Positions 9,089-19,929 of a DNA stretch of 64,000 nucleotides are shown here, one piece after another. The position numbers and the translations under genes are program-made. The notes under the pieces were generated by a model. It had not been told where the DNA came from. It was given only the letters and a program-made list of their open reading frames with translations, and made no database searches. Position 1 is the first letter of the stretch; each line of letters begins with the position of its first letter. Source of the stretch: Camarhynchus parvulus (Eukaryota > Chordata > Aves > Passeriformes > Thraupidae); contig NW_022148864.1 of the NCBI RefSeq assembly GCF_901933205.1, positions 29,152 to 93,151 of the forward strand, read 5' to 3'.

Positions 9089-11096
9089 GTGAGGGCGAGC
9101 GGCGGCGGGAACGTCCTGAGGGGAAAGTGCGGGAATTGGGGCGGACCGAGGGGATCTGGGGGGTCCTGAGGGTTTTTGGGGGAATTTTGAGGGGGATTGG
9201 GGAGTTCTGAGGGGATTTGAGGGGTTCTGAGGGGATCTGGGGGGTCCGGAGGGGATTTGGGGGAATTTTGAGGGGATTTGGGGGGGGTCCTGAGGGGATT
9301 TGAGGGGAATTTGGGGGGTCTTGGGTGGTTTTTGGGGGGGGAATTTGGTGGATTTGAGGAGGTTTTGGGGTGCTTTGGGAGAATGTGGTGTTTCCTGAGG
9401 GGATCTGGGGGGAATTCGGGGGGTCCTGAGGGAGTGAGGGGGGGATTGAGTGATCCTGAGGGGATCTGGGGGGTCCTGAGGGGGATTTGGGGGAATTTTG
9501 AGGGGGATTTGGGGAAACCGAGCGGATTTGGGGGTCCTGAGGGGGATTTGGGGGAATTTTGAGGGGGATTTGGGGAAACCGAGGGATTTGGGGGTCTGAG
9601 GGGATTTGGGGGGATTTTGAGGGGGAATTGGGAAACCGGGGGATTTGGGGGGATTTCGGGGGGGGGGTCTGAGGGTCCTGGGGAATTGAGGTGATCTCAT
9701 GTTCCTGAGGGGATTTGGGGAGGAATTGGAGTGATTTTTGAGGGGATTTTGGGGGATCTTGAGGGGATTTGGGGGCAATTGGGAGGTTCTGAGGGGATTT
9801 TGGGGAATTTTGGGCGGATTTGGGGGGTCCTGAGGGGATTTGGAGGGAATTTTGGGGGTCCTGAGGGGGGTGAGAGAGGATTTTGGGGGTTCTGAGGAGA
9901 TTTAGGGGAATTTTGGGTGGATTTGGGGGATGCTGAGGGGATCTGGGGGGTCCTGAGGGGGATTTGGGGAGAGGGGATTTGAGGGGATTTAGGGGAAACT
10001 GGGGAGGGTCCTGAGGGGATTTGGGGGGAATTGAGGCGCTCTGAGGTTCCTGAGGGGGATTTGGGGAGGAATTTGAGTGATTCTGAGGGGATTTGAGTGA
10101 TTCTGAGGGGATTTTGGGGAATTTTGGGCGGATTTGGGGGATTCTGAGGGGATTTGGGGGGAATTCAGGGGGGTCCTGAGGGGATTTGGGGAGAATTTTG
10201 AGGGGTCCTGAGGGGATGAGAGAGGATTTTGGGGGATTCTGTGGGATTTGGGGGGTCCTCGGGGGATTTGGGGGGGAATTAGGAGATTCTGAGGAGATTT
10301 AGGGGAATTTTGGGTGGATTTCGGGAATTCTGAGGGGATTTGGGGGCTTCTGAGGGGATTTGGGGGAATTTTTGGGGCGTTCTGAGAGGATTTGGGGAGT
10401 TTTGGGGCAGTCTGGGGGTCCTGAGGGGATTTTTGGGGTCCTGGGTGATTTCTGGGGGAGAATTTGGGGTTTTCGGGGGGTTTTGAGGAGGTTTTGGGGT
10501 GCTTTGGGAGAATTTGGTGCTTCCTGAGGGGATTTGGGGCGGTTTGGGGGTTCCTGAGGGGATTTGGGGGGAATTTTGGGGGGTTCTGAGGTAAATTTGG
10601 CGATTTTGAGGTAAATTTGGATTCTGAGGTAAATTTGTGGTGATTTTGAGGTAAATTTGGTGACTTTGAGGGCGATTTGGGTGATTTTGAGGCATTTTCA
10701 GGGCATTTTTGGGGATTCTGAGGGGTCTGAAGGGTCCTGAGAGGTTTTGGAGCCGATTTGGGGAGATTTTGGGGGGATTTGAGGTTGTTTTGGGAAATCT
10801 TGGGGATTCTGAGGGGATTTGGGAGACCCTGAGGGATCTGAAGGATCCTGTGGGATTCTGGGGCAGATTTTGGGGGATTTAAAAGGAATTTGGGGAAATT
10901 CTGAGGGGATTTTGAGGGATCTGAGGGGTCTGAAGGGTCCTGAGGGGTTTTGGGGCAAATTTTGGGGGTTTTGGGGCAGGAATTTGGGTTTTTTTGGGCG
11001 GATTTTGGGGTTTTTAGTGTGAAAAGGGGGCGTGGCTACAGGGAAAGGGGCGTGGCTTTGTGGGCGTGGCTGAGTCTGACCCCGCCCCTTCCGCAG
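9089..11096. repeat. Intron 1: GGGGATTTGGGG minisatellite
   Basis: G-rich degenerate units (CTGAGGGGATTTGGGGGG, GGAATTTTGGGG) run on the plus strand, with hundreds of GGGG runs that could form G-quadruplexes. The last 80 bases (11020-11096) are a non-repeat acceptor region with GGGCGTGGCT units. I see no exon within it, although exon 1/2 phasing leaves room for a small one. Confidence 0.9.
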
Positions 11097-11163
11097 GAGG
11101 AGTTCCGGGGGTTCCTCCCCGAGGAGCTGGAGATGCCCCTCCCCCCACGGCGCTCCCGCAGAG
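11097..11163 (+). CDS. KMT2B: KMT2B exon 2
   Basis: The acceptor is CCTTCCGCAG and the donor GTCAGTG; the exon is 67 nt and phase 0 to 1. It encodes EEFRGFLPEELEMPLPPRRS followed by RR. The human counterpart reads EEEFQGFHSDED, then a serine/arginine stretch. The single leftover G joins the GT at the start of exon 3 to make glycine, so the exon 2/3 junction is consistent. Confidence 0.75.
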
Positions 11164-13407
11164 GTCAGTGACCCCGAAATCCCTCAAAATCACCCCAAAA
11201 ATACCCCAAATCACCCAAAATACCCCAAAAATACCCCAAATCACCCAAAAATACCCCAAAATCACCCCAAAAATGCACCCAAATTACCCCAAATCACCCA
11301 AAATCACCCCAAAAATACCCCAAAATCACCCCAAAAGTACCCAAAATTACCCAAAATAACCCCAAAAATACCCCAAATCACCCCAAAAATACCCCAAAAT
11401 TACCCCAAAATTGCCTAAAATCACCCAAAGTCACCCCAAAAATGCACCCAAATTACCCCAAATCCCCCAAAATCACCCCCAAAAATACCCCAAAATTACC
11501 CCAAAATACCCCAAATCACCCCAAAATCACCCCAAAAATACCCCAAAAATACCCGAAATCACCCAAAATAACCCCAAAATCTCCCCAAAATCCCCCAAAT
11601 CCCCCCAAAATCACTAAAATCACCCCAAAATCACCCCAAAAATACCCCAAAACTGCCCAAAATCTCCCCAAAATCACCCCAAATCACTCAAAATTCCCTA
11701 GAATCACCCCAAAATCCCCCAAAATCCGCCAAAATCTCCCCAAATCACCCCAAAACTGCCCAAAATCCCCCAAAATTTCCTAATATCAGCCCGAAATTGC
11801 CTTAAATCGCTGTAAATCCAGCAGATTTACCAAAACCCCTCAAAATCACCTCAGAGTGACCCCAGATCACCCGAAAATCCCCCAAAATCTCCAAAATCAC
11901 CCCCAAATCACCCCTAATCACCCAAAACCTCTCAAAATCACCCCAAAATCACCCTAAATTACCCCAATTCCCCCAAATCCCCCCAAAATCCCCCCAAAAT
12001 TACCCAAAATCACCCTAAATTACCCAAATTCCTCCAAATCACCCCAAAATCACCCAAAAGAGACCAAAGTTGCATTAAAACCGCCCCAAATCACCCCAAA
12101 ATTGCCTTGAATTGCTCTAAACCCCCCAAATTTAGCCAAAATCTCTCAAAATCGTCCCCAAAATCACCACAAAACTGCCCCAAATCACCCCAAAATCACC
12201 CAAAGTTCCCTAAAATCACCCCAAAAAGACCCCAAGTATCCCAAAATCACCCCAAAATCACCCAAATCACCCCCAAAATACCCCAAAATACTCCAAATCC
12301 CCCAAATCCCCCAAAAATCACTAAAATCACCCCAAAATCACCCCAAAAATACCCCAAACCTGCCCAAAATCTCCCCAAAATCACCCCCAATCTCCCAAAA
12401 TTCCCTAGAATCACCCCAAAACCCCCAAAATCCGCCAAAATCTCCCCAAAAATCCTCCCCAAATCACCCCAAAATCACCCAAAATTCCCTAAAATTACTG
12501 CACAATCGCCCCAAAACTGCCCCAAATCCCCCGGATCACCCCAAAATGACCCAAAATTGAGCAAAATTACATGAAAATCACCCCAAATCCCCCAAAATTC
12601 CCCCAAATCTCCTAAATCACCCTAAAATCACCTTAAAATTACCCCAAAATCCCTGAAATCACCCCCAAATGGCCCTAAATTCCCCAAAATCACCCCAAAG
12701 TCACCCAAAACCCCCAAAATCACCCCAAACCTGCCCCAAATCACCCTAAAATCCCCCAAAATCCCCCCAAAAATCCCCAAAATTCTTCCAGGAGCCCCCA
12801 AAATCCCCCGATTTCCTCCCAAATCTCCCCAAAAATCCCTAAAATTCTCCCAGGACTCCTCAAAATCTCCCAAATCCCCCCAAAATCCCTCTAAAAATCC
12901 CCCCAAATCTCCCCGAAAATGCCCCAAATTCCCCCGAAATTCCCCCCAAATTCCCCAAAATTCTTCCAGGATTCCCCAAAATCCCCGAAATCTCCCAAAA
13001 TCCCCCAAAATCCCCCCAAATTCCCCCCAAAATCCTCCCAAACTTCCCTTAAATTCTTCCAGGATTCCCCAAAATCTCCTAAATCCCCCCAAAATCCCCC
13101 AGGGAGACACTTGGGACGCCCCAATGTCTTTTGGGATCCCCCAAATTCCCCCCAAATCCTCCCAAAAATCCCTGAAATTCCCCCAAATCCCCCCAAAATC
13201 CCTCTGAAAATCCCCAAAATTCTTCCAGGACCCCCCCAAAATCCTCCCAAATCTCCCCAAAATCGCCCCCAAGTCTCCCCAAAATCCCTCAAATTTCCCC
13301 CAAAATCCCCCCTAATCACCCCAGGACCCCCCCATCTCTTTTGGGACCCCCCCAAAATCCCCAAAATTCCCCAAAATCCCCCTGACCCCCTCTCCCCTCC
13401 CCCACAG
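11164..13407. repeat. Intron 2: AAAATCACCCC minisatellite
   Basis: The skew flips to C/A-rich on the plus strand directly after exon 2. Units such as CCCCAAAATCACC and CCCAAAAATACC run to about 12700, then CCCCCAAAATCCC with TTCTTCCAGGA. A segment of about 200 bp near 11640-11790 recurs near 12330-12500, so larger blocks were duplicated. No coding exon was seen. Confidence 0.9.
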
Positions 13408-15615
13408 GTTCCCGGCTCCCCTCTGGCTCCGCCCCCTCCCCGCCCCACGTGGTGGGCGTGGCCTCCTCGCCATCGCCCCGCCCACCCCGCCTCAAGCCCC
13501 GCCCCCGCCTCTGCCTGCTGCGCTTCAGGGGCGGAGTCTGGCGGAGGGGGCGTGGCAGAGGGGGCGGAGCTTCCAGCGCTGACCCCACCCCCCGCGGCAG
13601 AGGGGGCGGGGCCAGGAGCCGCAGCGGCAGTGGGCGGGGCTTGCGGCGGCAGTTCGTGATGCCATTGGTCAGCGCTCGTTCGGCTCGGCCAATCAGGCCC
13701 CCGCGGCGCTTTGCGGACACGCCCACCCCGGAAGTGACCGGCGGGAGCGCCAGGGACGGCCAGGAGCCCCAAAACCCCCCAAAATTCACCCCAAACCCCC
13801 CAAAATTCACCCAAACCCCCCAAAATCGGCACCAAACCCACCAAAATCCACCCGGGACCCCCTTGGGGACAGCCAGGGCCTCCTTGGGGACACTCGGGAC
13901 CCCCTAAAATCCACCTGGGACCCCCTTGGGGACCCCCAAAACTCCCCAAAATCTGCCCAGGACCCCCCAAAATCCACCCGGGACCCCCTTGGGGACATTT
14001 GGGATCCCCTTGGAGACACCCAAGACCCCCCAAAATCTGCCCCAAATTCCCCCAAATCCCCCCAGGACCCCCCAGACCCCCCCGGGACCCCCCAGGGGAC
14101 CCTCGGGACCCTTTGGGGACCCCCAAAGCCGCCCCGCCCCCCCCCGGTGTCCCCTCCCCCCGGCGGGCGCTGCTGAGGGCGGCCACGTTCCGCTGGGGCG
14201 GCGCTGACGTCATCACCGTGGGCGGTGACGTCATCAAGCCGAGCCGGGTGGTGCTTAAGCCCTGCGATGACGTCATCAGGGGGGGCGGCGACGGCGTCAA
14301 GGTCAACTGTGACGTCATCAGAGGGCGCGGCGGCGACGGCGGCGGCAGAACGGCCGGTGACGTCATCAGAGGCGGCGGTGACGTCATCGACCGCGCCGGT
14401 GACGTCATCGCGCCGTCCCACGGAGGCGCTGGATCCGCCTGTGACGTCATCAAACGAGACGGTGACGTCATCAAACCTGCCTGTGATGTCATCAAACCAG
14501 CTCATGATGTCATCAAATCCGCCTGTGACGTCACCGATCCAACCCGTGACGCCATCGGGCAAACCTGTGACGTCATCAAGCAAACGTGTGACGTCATTAA
14601 ACCTGCCGGTGACATCATCAAACCCGCCTGTGACATCACCAATCCAACCCGTGACATCACCGAGCAAACCTGTGACGTCACCAAGCCAACACGTGACGTC
14701 ATCAAACCTGCCTGTGACGTCATCAAGCCATCCTGTGTCGCCATTGGACCAGGCTGTGATGTCATTGCCGCTGTCTCTGACGTCACCGACCCCACCTGTG
14801 ACGTCATCAGAGCCGCTGACATCATCAAAGGGACCGATGACGTCACCAATGGCGCCGATGACGTCACAGAGTACAGCGGTGACGTCATCGAGGGCGTGGC
14901 CGCCGCCCAGGACAGCGCCGACGCGACTGGGGAGGGCGATGACGTCATGGAGCCCGGCGATGACGTCACTGGGGGCGTGTCCCGGACCGCAGGAGGCCCC
15001 GCCCCCTTTGGGAGCCCAGGGCTGACCTTTGACCCCCCAGTGACCTTTGACCCCGGGGTGCCCCTGCGGTTGCTGCAGGTGACCTTGGCTGAGCCCGCTG
15101 TGACCTTTGACCCCGCGCTGACCCCGGCAGGCCCCGCCCCTTTCCGGCCCCGCCCCCTCCTGCTGCGCGCCCCCCTCTTCACCCCAAGCCCCGCCCACCT
15201 CCGCATCTACCAATCCCTGAGCTCCCCGCCGGCCATGAACCACGCCCTCCAACTTCCGGTGCAAGCCACGCCCACTTCCCCTGCCACACAGCAACAACCA
15301 GCCCAAGCCCCGCCCACTTCTGCCACAACGACGACACAACTTCCGGCCCAAGCCCCGCCCACTTCCGGCTCGGACCACCTCACCCTCCGCCCGCTGGGCG
15401 GTGCTGTGGGCGGGGCCGGAAGTGACGTCATCGAAACCGGAAGTGGCGGCGGGGAGGGCGGGGCTGGGCCAGGGGAGGCCGGGGCGGGGCCTGATGACGT
15501 CATGAAGGGCAACGATGACGTCATGGAGGCGAGCGATGACGTCACGGGGCGTGTCTTCGACCTGCTGAGCCGCGCCCGGCAGCAGCTCGGGAGGATCGAC
15601 CGCGGGCTGAGCCGG
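13408..15615 (+). CDS. KMT2B: KMT2B exon 3 (large N-terminal exon)
   Basis: The acceptor CCCCACAG is followed by a phase-1 start. Recognisable blocks occur in human order. LRRQFVMPLVSARSARP (from 13641) matches human IRQFIMPVVSARS. RRALLRAATFRW (14161-14196) matches human RRSILREPTFRW. LLLRAPLFTPSPAHLRIY (about 15155-15213) and FDLLSRARQQLGRIDRGLSR (ending 15615) match the end of the human exon. A GTCAGG donor follows. The first block is in one frame and the later blocks in another. The first frame stops at 13907 and the second is open only after 13737, so a frameshift (or a tiny intron) lies in 13738-13907, a homopolymer-rich CCCCCCAAAA repeat. Most of 14205-14970 is a coding repeat of D-V-I-x units not seen in the human protein. 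Confidence 0.75.
14205..14970 (+). repeat. In-frame CRE (TGACGTCA) coding minisatellite
   Basis: The core GTGACGTCATCAAACCTGCC is repeated with a basic 21-bp period that encodes seven-residue units such as DVIKPAC. I count 22 perfect TGACGTCA palindromes here and four more at 15422-15548 in the same exon. At least eight one-base variants (TGATGTCA, TGACATCA, TGACGCCA) also occur. The first gaps between perfect sites are 21, 42, 42, 48, 21, 21, 42 and 21 bp. Every copy keeps the same reading frame. Confidence 0.95.
15023..15112 (+). promoter_or_regulatory. Three DR1-like TGACCTTTGACC motifs in coding DNA
   Basis: TGACCTTTGACC occurs at 15023-15034, 15041-15052 and 15101-15112. Its reverse complement, GGTCAAAGGTCA, is the DR1 half-site pair bound by HNF4 and RXR heterodimers. 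In the KMT2B frame each copy encodes TFDP. A regulatory role is inference; it may simply be a small coding repeat. Confidence 0.4.
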
Positions 15616-18317
15616 GTCAGGGAAATTCGGGAAATTCGGGAAATTCCGGGGAAATTCGGGGGAAATTTTGGGAAATTTTTGGGAAATTTGGGAAATTTTG
15701 GGGAAATGGGGAAATTTTGGGGAAAATTTTTTGGGAAATTTGGGAAAATTTGGAAAATTGGGGAAATTTTGGGAAAATTTTTGGGCAAATTTGGGAAAAT
15801 CTGGGAAATTTTGGGGAAAATTGTGGGAAATTTTTAGGGGAAAATTTGGGGAAATTTGGGAAAATGTTGGGAAATTTTGGAAAATTGGGGAAATTTTGGG
15901 AAATTTGGGAAATTTTGGGGAAATTTTGGGGAAATGGGGAAATTTTGGGACAAATTTTTTGGGAAATTTTGGGACAAATTTGGGGAAATTTTGGGAAAAT
16001 TTTGAGAATTTTGGGAAAATTTGGAAAATTGGGGAAATTTTGGGAAAATTTTGGGAAAACTTTTGGACAAATTTGGGAAAATCTGGGAAATTTTGGGGAA
16101 AATTGTGGGAAATTTTTAGGGGAAAATTTGGGGAAATTTGGGAAATTTTGGACCAAATTTGGGAAAATGTTGGGAAATTTTGGAAAATTGGGGAAATTTT
16201 GGGAAATTTTTGGGAAATTTGGGAAATTTTGGGGAAAATTTGGGAAAATGGGGAAATTTTGGGACAAATTTTTTGGGAAATTTTGGGACAAATTTGGGAA
16301 AATTTTGGGAATTTTGGGAAAATTTGGAAAATTGGGGAAATTTTGGGAAATTTTTGGGAAATTTGGGAAATTTTGGGGAAAATTTGGGAAAATGGGGAAA
16401 TTTTGGGACAAATTTGGGGAAATTTTGGGAAAATTTGGGGAAATTTTGGGAAAATTTTGGGAATTTTGGGAAAATTTGGAAAATTGGGGAAATTTTGGGA
16501 AAATTTTGGGAAAACTTTTGGACAAATTTGGGAAAATCTGGGAAATTTTGGGGAAAATTGTGGGAAATTTTTAGGGGAAAATTTGGGAAAATTTGGGAAA
16601 TTTTGGACCAAATTTGGGAAAATGTTGGGAAATTTTGGAAAATTGGGGAAATTTTGGGAAATTTTTGGGGAAATTTGGGAAATTTTGGGGAAAATTTGGG
16701 GAAATTTTGGGAAAATTTTGGGAATTTTGGGAAAATTTGGAAAATTGGGGAAATTTTGGGAAAATTTTGGGAAAACTTGAAGGACAAATTTGGGAAAATC
16801 TGGGAAATTTTGGGGAAAATTGTGGGAAAATTTTGGGAAATTTTTAGGGGAAATTTGGGAAATTTTGGGAAAATTTGGGGAAATAATTTGGAAAATTTGG
16901 GGAAAATTTTGGGAAAATTTGGGAAAATGTTGGGAAATTTTGGAAAATCGGGGGAATTTTGGGGCAAATTTGGGAAATTTGGGGAAATTGGGGGAATTTT
17001 GGGAATTTTTGGGAAAATTGGGGAAATTTGGGGAAAATTTGGGGGAATTTTGTTAAAATTTGGGAATTTTTGGGAAATGTTGAATTTTGGGGAACCTTGG
17101 GAGATTTTGGGGAATCTTTTTTGGGATTTTGGGGGGAATTTTTGGGAAATTTGAATTTGGGGGAAGAATTTTGGGAATTTGGAGGAATTTTTGGGGAGAT
17201 TTGGGGAATTTTTGGTGGAATTGGGGAAATTTTCTGGGATTTTGGGGGAATTTTTGGGCTTTTTTGGGGGAATTGTTTTGGATTTTAAGGGTTTCTTTAA
17301 AAATTGTGGAAAATTTGGGATTTTTGGGGAGATTTTGGGGGAATTTTGGGGAATTTTTGGGGAATTTTCCGGAGCTTTGGAGGAAAATTTGGGGGAATTT
17401 TGGGGAAGTTTGGGAATTTTTGGAATTTTGGGGAATAATTTTCCGAACTTGGAGGAAATTTTCCCGAGATTTGGGGGATTTTGATGGAATTTTGGGGGAA
17501 TTTTGAGAAAACTTGGGAACTTGGATGGAAATTTTGAATTTGGGGGAATTTTGGGACAATTTTGAGCGGTTTTAGGGGAATTTTTGGGAGAATTTTTTGG
17601 GCAATTTGGGGGATTTTGGGGAATAATTGTTGGGATTTTGGGGAATTTTTTGGGATTTTGAGGATTTTTTTTAAAAAATTGTGGAAAATTTGGGGGAATT
17701 TTTTGGAAATTTGTGCGAATTTGGGTGGAAATTTGGGATTTTGGGGGAATTTTTGGGAATATTTTGGAGCTTTGGAGGAAATTTTGGGGGAGTTTGGGCA
17801 AAATTGGGGAAATTTTGGGGAAAACTTGGGGGAGTTTTGGGGAATTTTGGGGGAATTTGGATTTTGGGGAATAAATTTTTGGGGATTTTGGGGGAATTTG
17901 AAGGAATTTTTTGGGATTTTGAGGATTTTTTTTAAATTGTGGAGAATTCAGGGGAATTTGGGTGGAAATTTGGGATTTTTGGCGATAATTTTTGTGGAAT
18001 TTGGGGAAATTTTTTGGTGGCATTTTGGGAGAAATTCAGGAGATTTTGGTGGAATTTTTTGGAATTTTGGGAGAATTTGGGGGGAATTTCGGGAATTTTG
18101 GAATTTTGGGGAAATTTGGGCAAATTTTAAAGCGATTTTTGAGAATTTTGGGGGAATTTTGGGGCATTTTGGGAGGAATTTGGGGGGAATTTGGAGAGAA
18201 TTTTGGGGGAATTTTGCCCCATTTTGGGGGGAAATTTGGGGGAATTTTTGGAAGATTTTTTGGGGGGGAATTTGGATGGAATTTTGGGGGAATTTTTGGG
18301 TTTTTTGTGTTTTCCAG
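15616..18317. repeat. Intron 3: GGGAAATTTTGGG minisatellite
   Basis: Units of GGGAAATTTTGGG and GGAAAATTTGGGAAAATTGG run with hierarchical copies of several hundred bases; the block near 15834-16070 recurs near 16116-16320 and 16570-16700. From about 17080 the units drift to GGGGAATTTTTGGG. Exon 4 begins without a long unique stretch. Confidence 0.95.
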
Positions 18318-18359
18318 GCGGGGTCAGAGGAGCCCGAGGAGCCCCCGGGAGAGCCCCAG
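18318..18359 (+). CDS. KMT2B: KMT2B exon 4
   Basis: This 42-nt exon lies between GTGTTTTCCAG and GTGAGAATT and keeps phase 0 at both ends. It encodes AGSEEPEEPPGEPQ. The acidic, proline-rich sequence corresponds to the human stretch that ends GPESPVQ just before the GPRIKHVCR block. Assignment rests on position, phase and this weak similarity. Confidence 0.7.
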
Positions 18360-19862
18360 GTGAGAATTGGGGAATTTTGGGGAAATTTGGGGAATTTTGG
18401 GAGAATTTGGGGAAAATTTTGGGAAATTGGGAGAAATTTTGGGGAAATTTTGGGGAACGTTGGGGAATTTTGGGGAATTTGGAATTTTTGGGAATTTTGG
18501 GGAATGTTGGAGGAAATTTTTAGGGAATTCTGGGGAATTTTGAGGGAATGTGTGAATTTTGGAATTTTGGGGAAATTTTGAGGAAATTTTGGGAGAATTT
18601 GTGGAATTTAGAATTTTGGGGAAGGTTTGGGGGAGTCAGGGAATTTTGGGAGAATTTTTTGGGAATTTTTTGGGAATTTTGGGGCATTTTGAGGAAATTT
18701 TGGGTGAATTGGTAGAATTTGGAATTTGGGGAAATTTTTAAGGGAATTTTTGGTAAATTTATGGAATTTGCAATTTCTGGGAATTTTGGAGAAATTGGAG
18801 GGAATTTGGGGACGTTTTGGGTGAATTTATGGAATTTGGAATTTTGGGGAATTTTGGGTGAATTTTGGGGAAAATGTTGGAGAATTTTGAGGGAATTTGG
18901 GGGAAATTTTGAGGAATTTTGGGGGAATTTTAAAGGAATTTGGGGAACTTTGGGAGAATTTGGGGGGAATTTGGGGGCAATTTTGGAATTTTTGGGAATT
19001 TGGGGAGAGTTTTGGGGAAATTTGGGGGGAGTTTTGGGGAAATTTCAGGGAGTTTGGGGGAATTTTGAGGGAATTTGTGGAATTTGGAATTCTGGGCAAA
19101 TTTGGGGATTTTTTTGAGAATTTTTTGAGAATTCTGGGGGAATTTGTGGAGGATTTTTTTTATTTTTGGGAATTTTGGGGAATTTCAGTGGGGATTTTGG
19201 GAATTTTGGCTGGAATGTAATTTTGGGTGGAATTTTGGGAGTTTTGTGTGGAAATTTTGGGGTTTCGGGGCCATTTTTGGGGATGTTTGGGTGAATATTT
19301 TTAGGTTTTAGCTGGAATTTTAATTTTTTTAATGGTTTGGGTGGAATTTTTGGCACCTGGGGTGAATTTTTAGGGGTTTTCAGCGACTTTTGAGGAGTTT
19401 TGGGGGATATTTGGGAGTTTTAGGGTGGAAGTTTTGGGTGGATTTTTGAGGTTTTTTTGGTGGAAATTTGGGGATTTTGGGGTGGAAATTTGGGGATTTT
19501 TGGCTGAATTTTTGGGGAGTTTTGGGTGGGATTTGGGCTCATTTCAGGCTTTGCTGTTTCACAGGAATTTTGGGGATTTTTGGGGTGAATTTTTGGGGAT
19601 TTTGGGTGAATTTTTGAGATTTTTTTGGTTTTTGGGTGAATTTTTGGGGATTTTTGGGTGGAATTTTTGGGGTTTTTTTGGGTGAATTTTTGGGTGAATT
19701 TTGGGGGATTTTGGGTGGGATTTGGGCTCGTTTCAGGCTTTGCTGTTTCACAGAATTTTGGGGATTTTTTTGGGGATTTTTGGGGCTCTGAGGGTTCCCC
19801 TGAGCCCCCAAATTTCCCCAAATTTCCCCAAATTTCCCCAAATTTGCCCCGATCGTTCCCAG
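18360..19862. repeat. Intron 4: GGGAATTTTGGGG minisatellite
   Basis: The unit is GGAATTTTGGGGAATTT, degenerating after 19200 to TTTTTGGGGTGAATTTTTGG. A block with CTCATTTCAGGCTTTGCTG occurs twice (about 19539 and 19733). Skew flips to C-rich at about 19800, just ahead of exon 5. Confidence 0.9.
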
Positions 19863-19929
19863 GGCTCGCCCCGGATCAAGCACGTGTGCAGGAGAGCCCC
19901 TCCCCCCGAGCCCGGCACCGCCCCCGACG
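19863..19929 (+). CDS. KMT2B: KMT2B exon 5 (PRIKHVCR block)
   Basis: The acceptor is GTTCCCAG and the donor GTGAGG; 67 nt, phase 0 to 1. It encodes GSPRIKHVCRRAPPPEPGTA followed by PD. The block PRIKHVCR is identical to human KMT2B and is the strongest anchor between exon 3 and the CXXC exon. Confidence 0.9.

Noticed and set aside
13807..16611. Very long minus-strand open frame (over 900 codons)
   Set aside because: It is the antisense of the CRE array and the AAATTTTGGG minisatellite; it is open because the units lack stops in that frame, and the translation is low-complexity.
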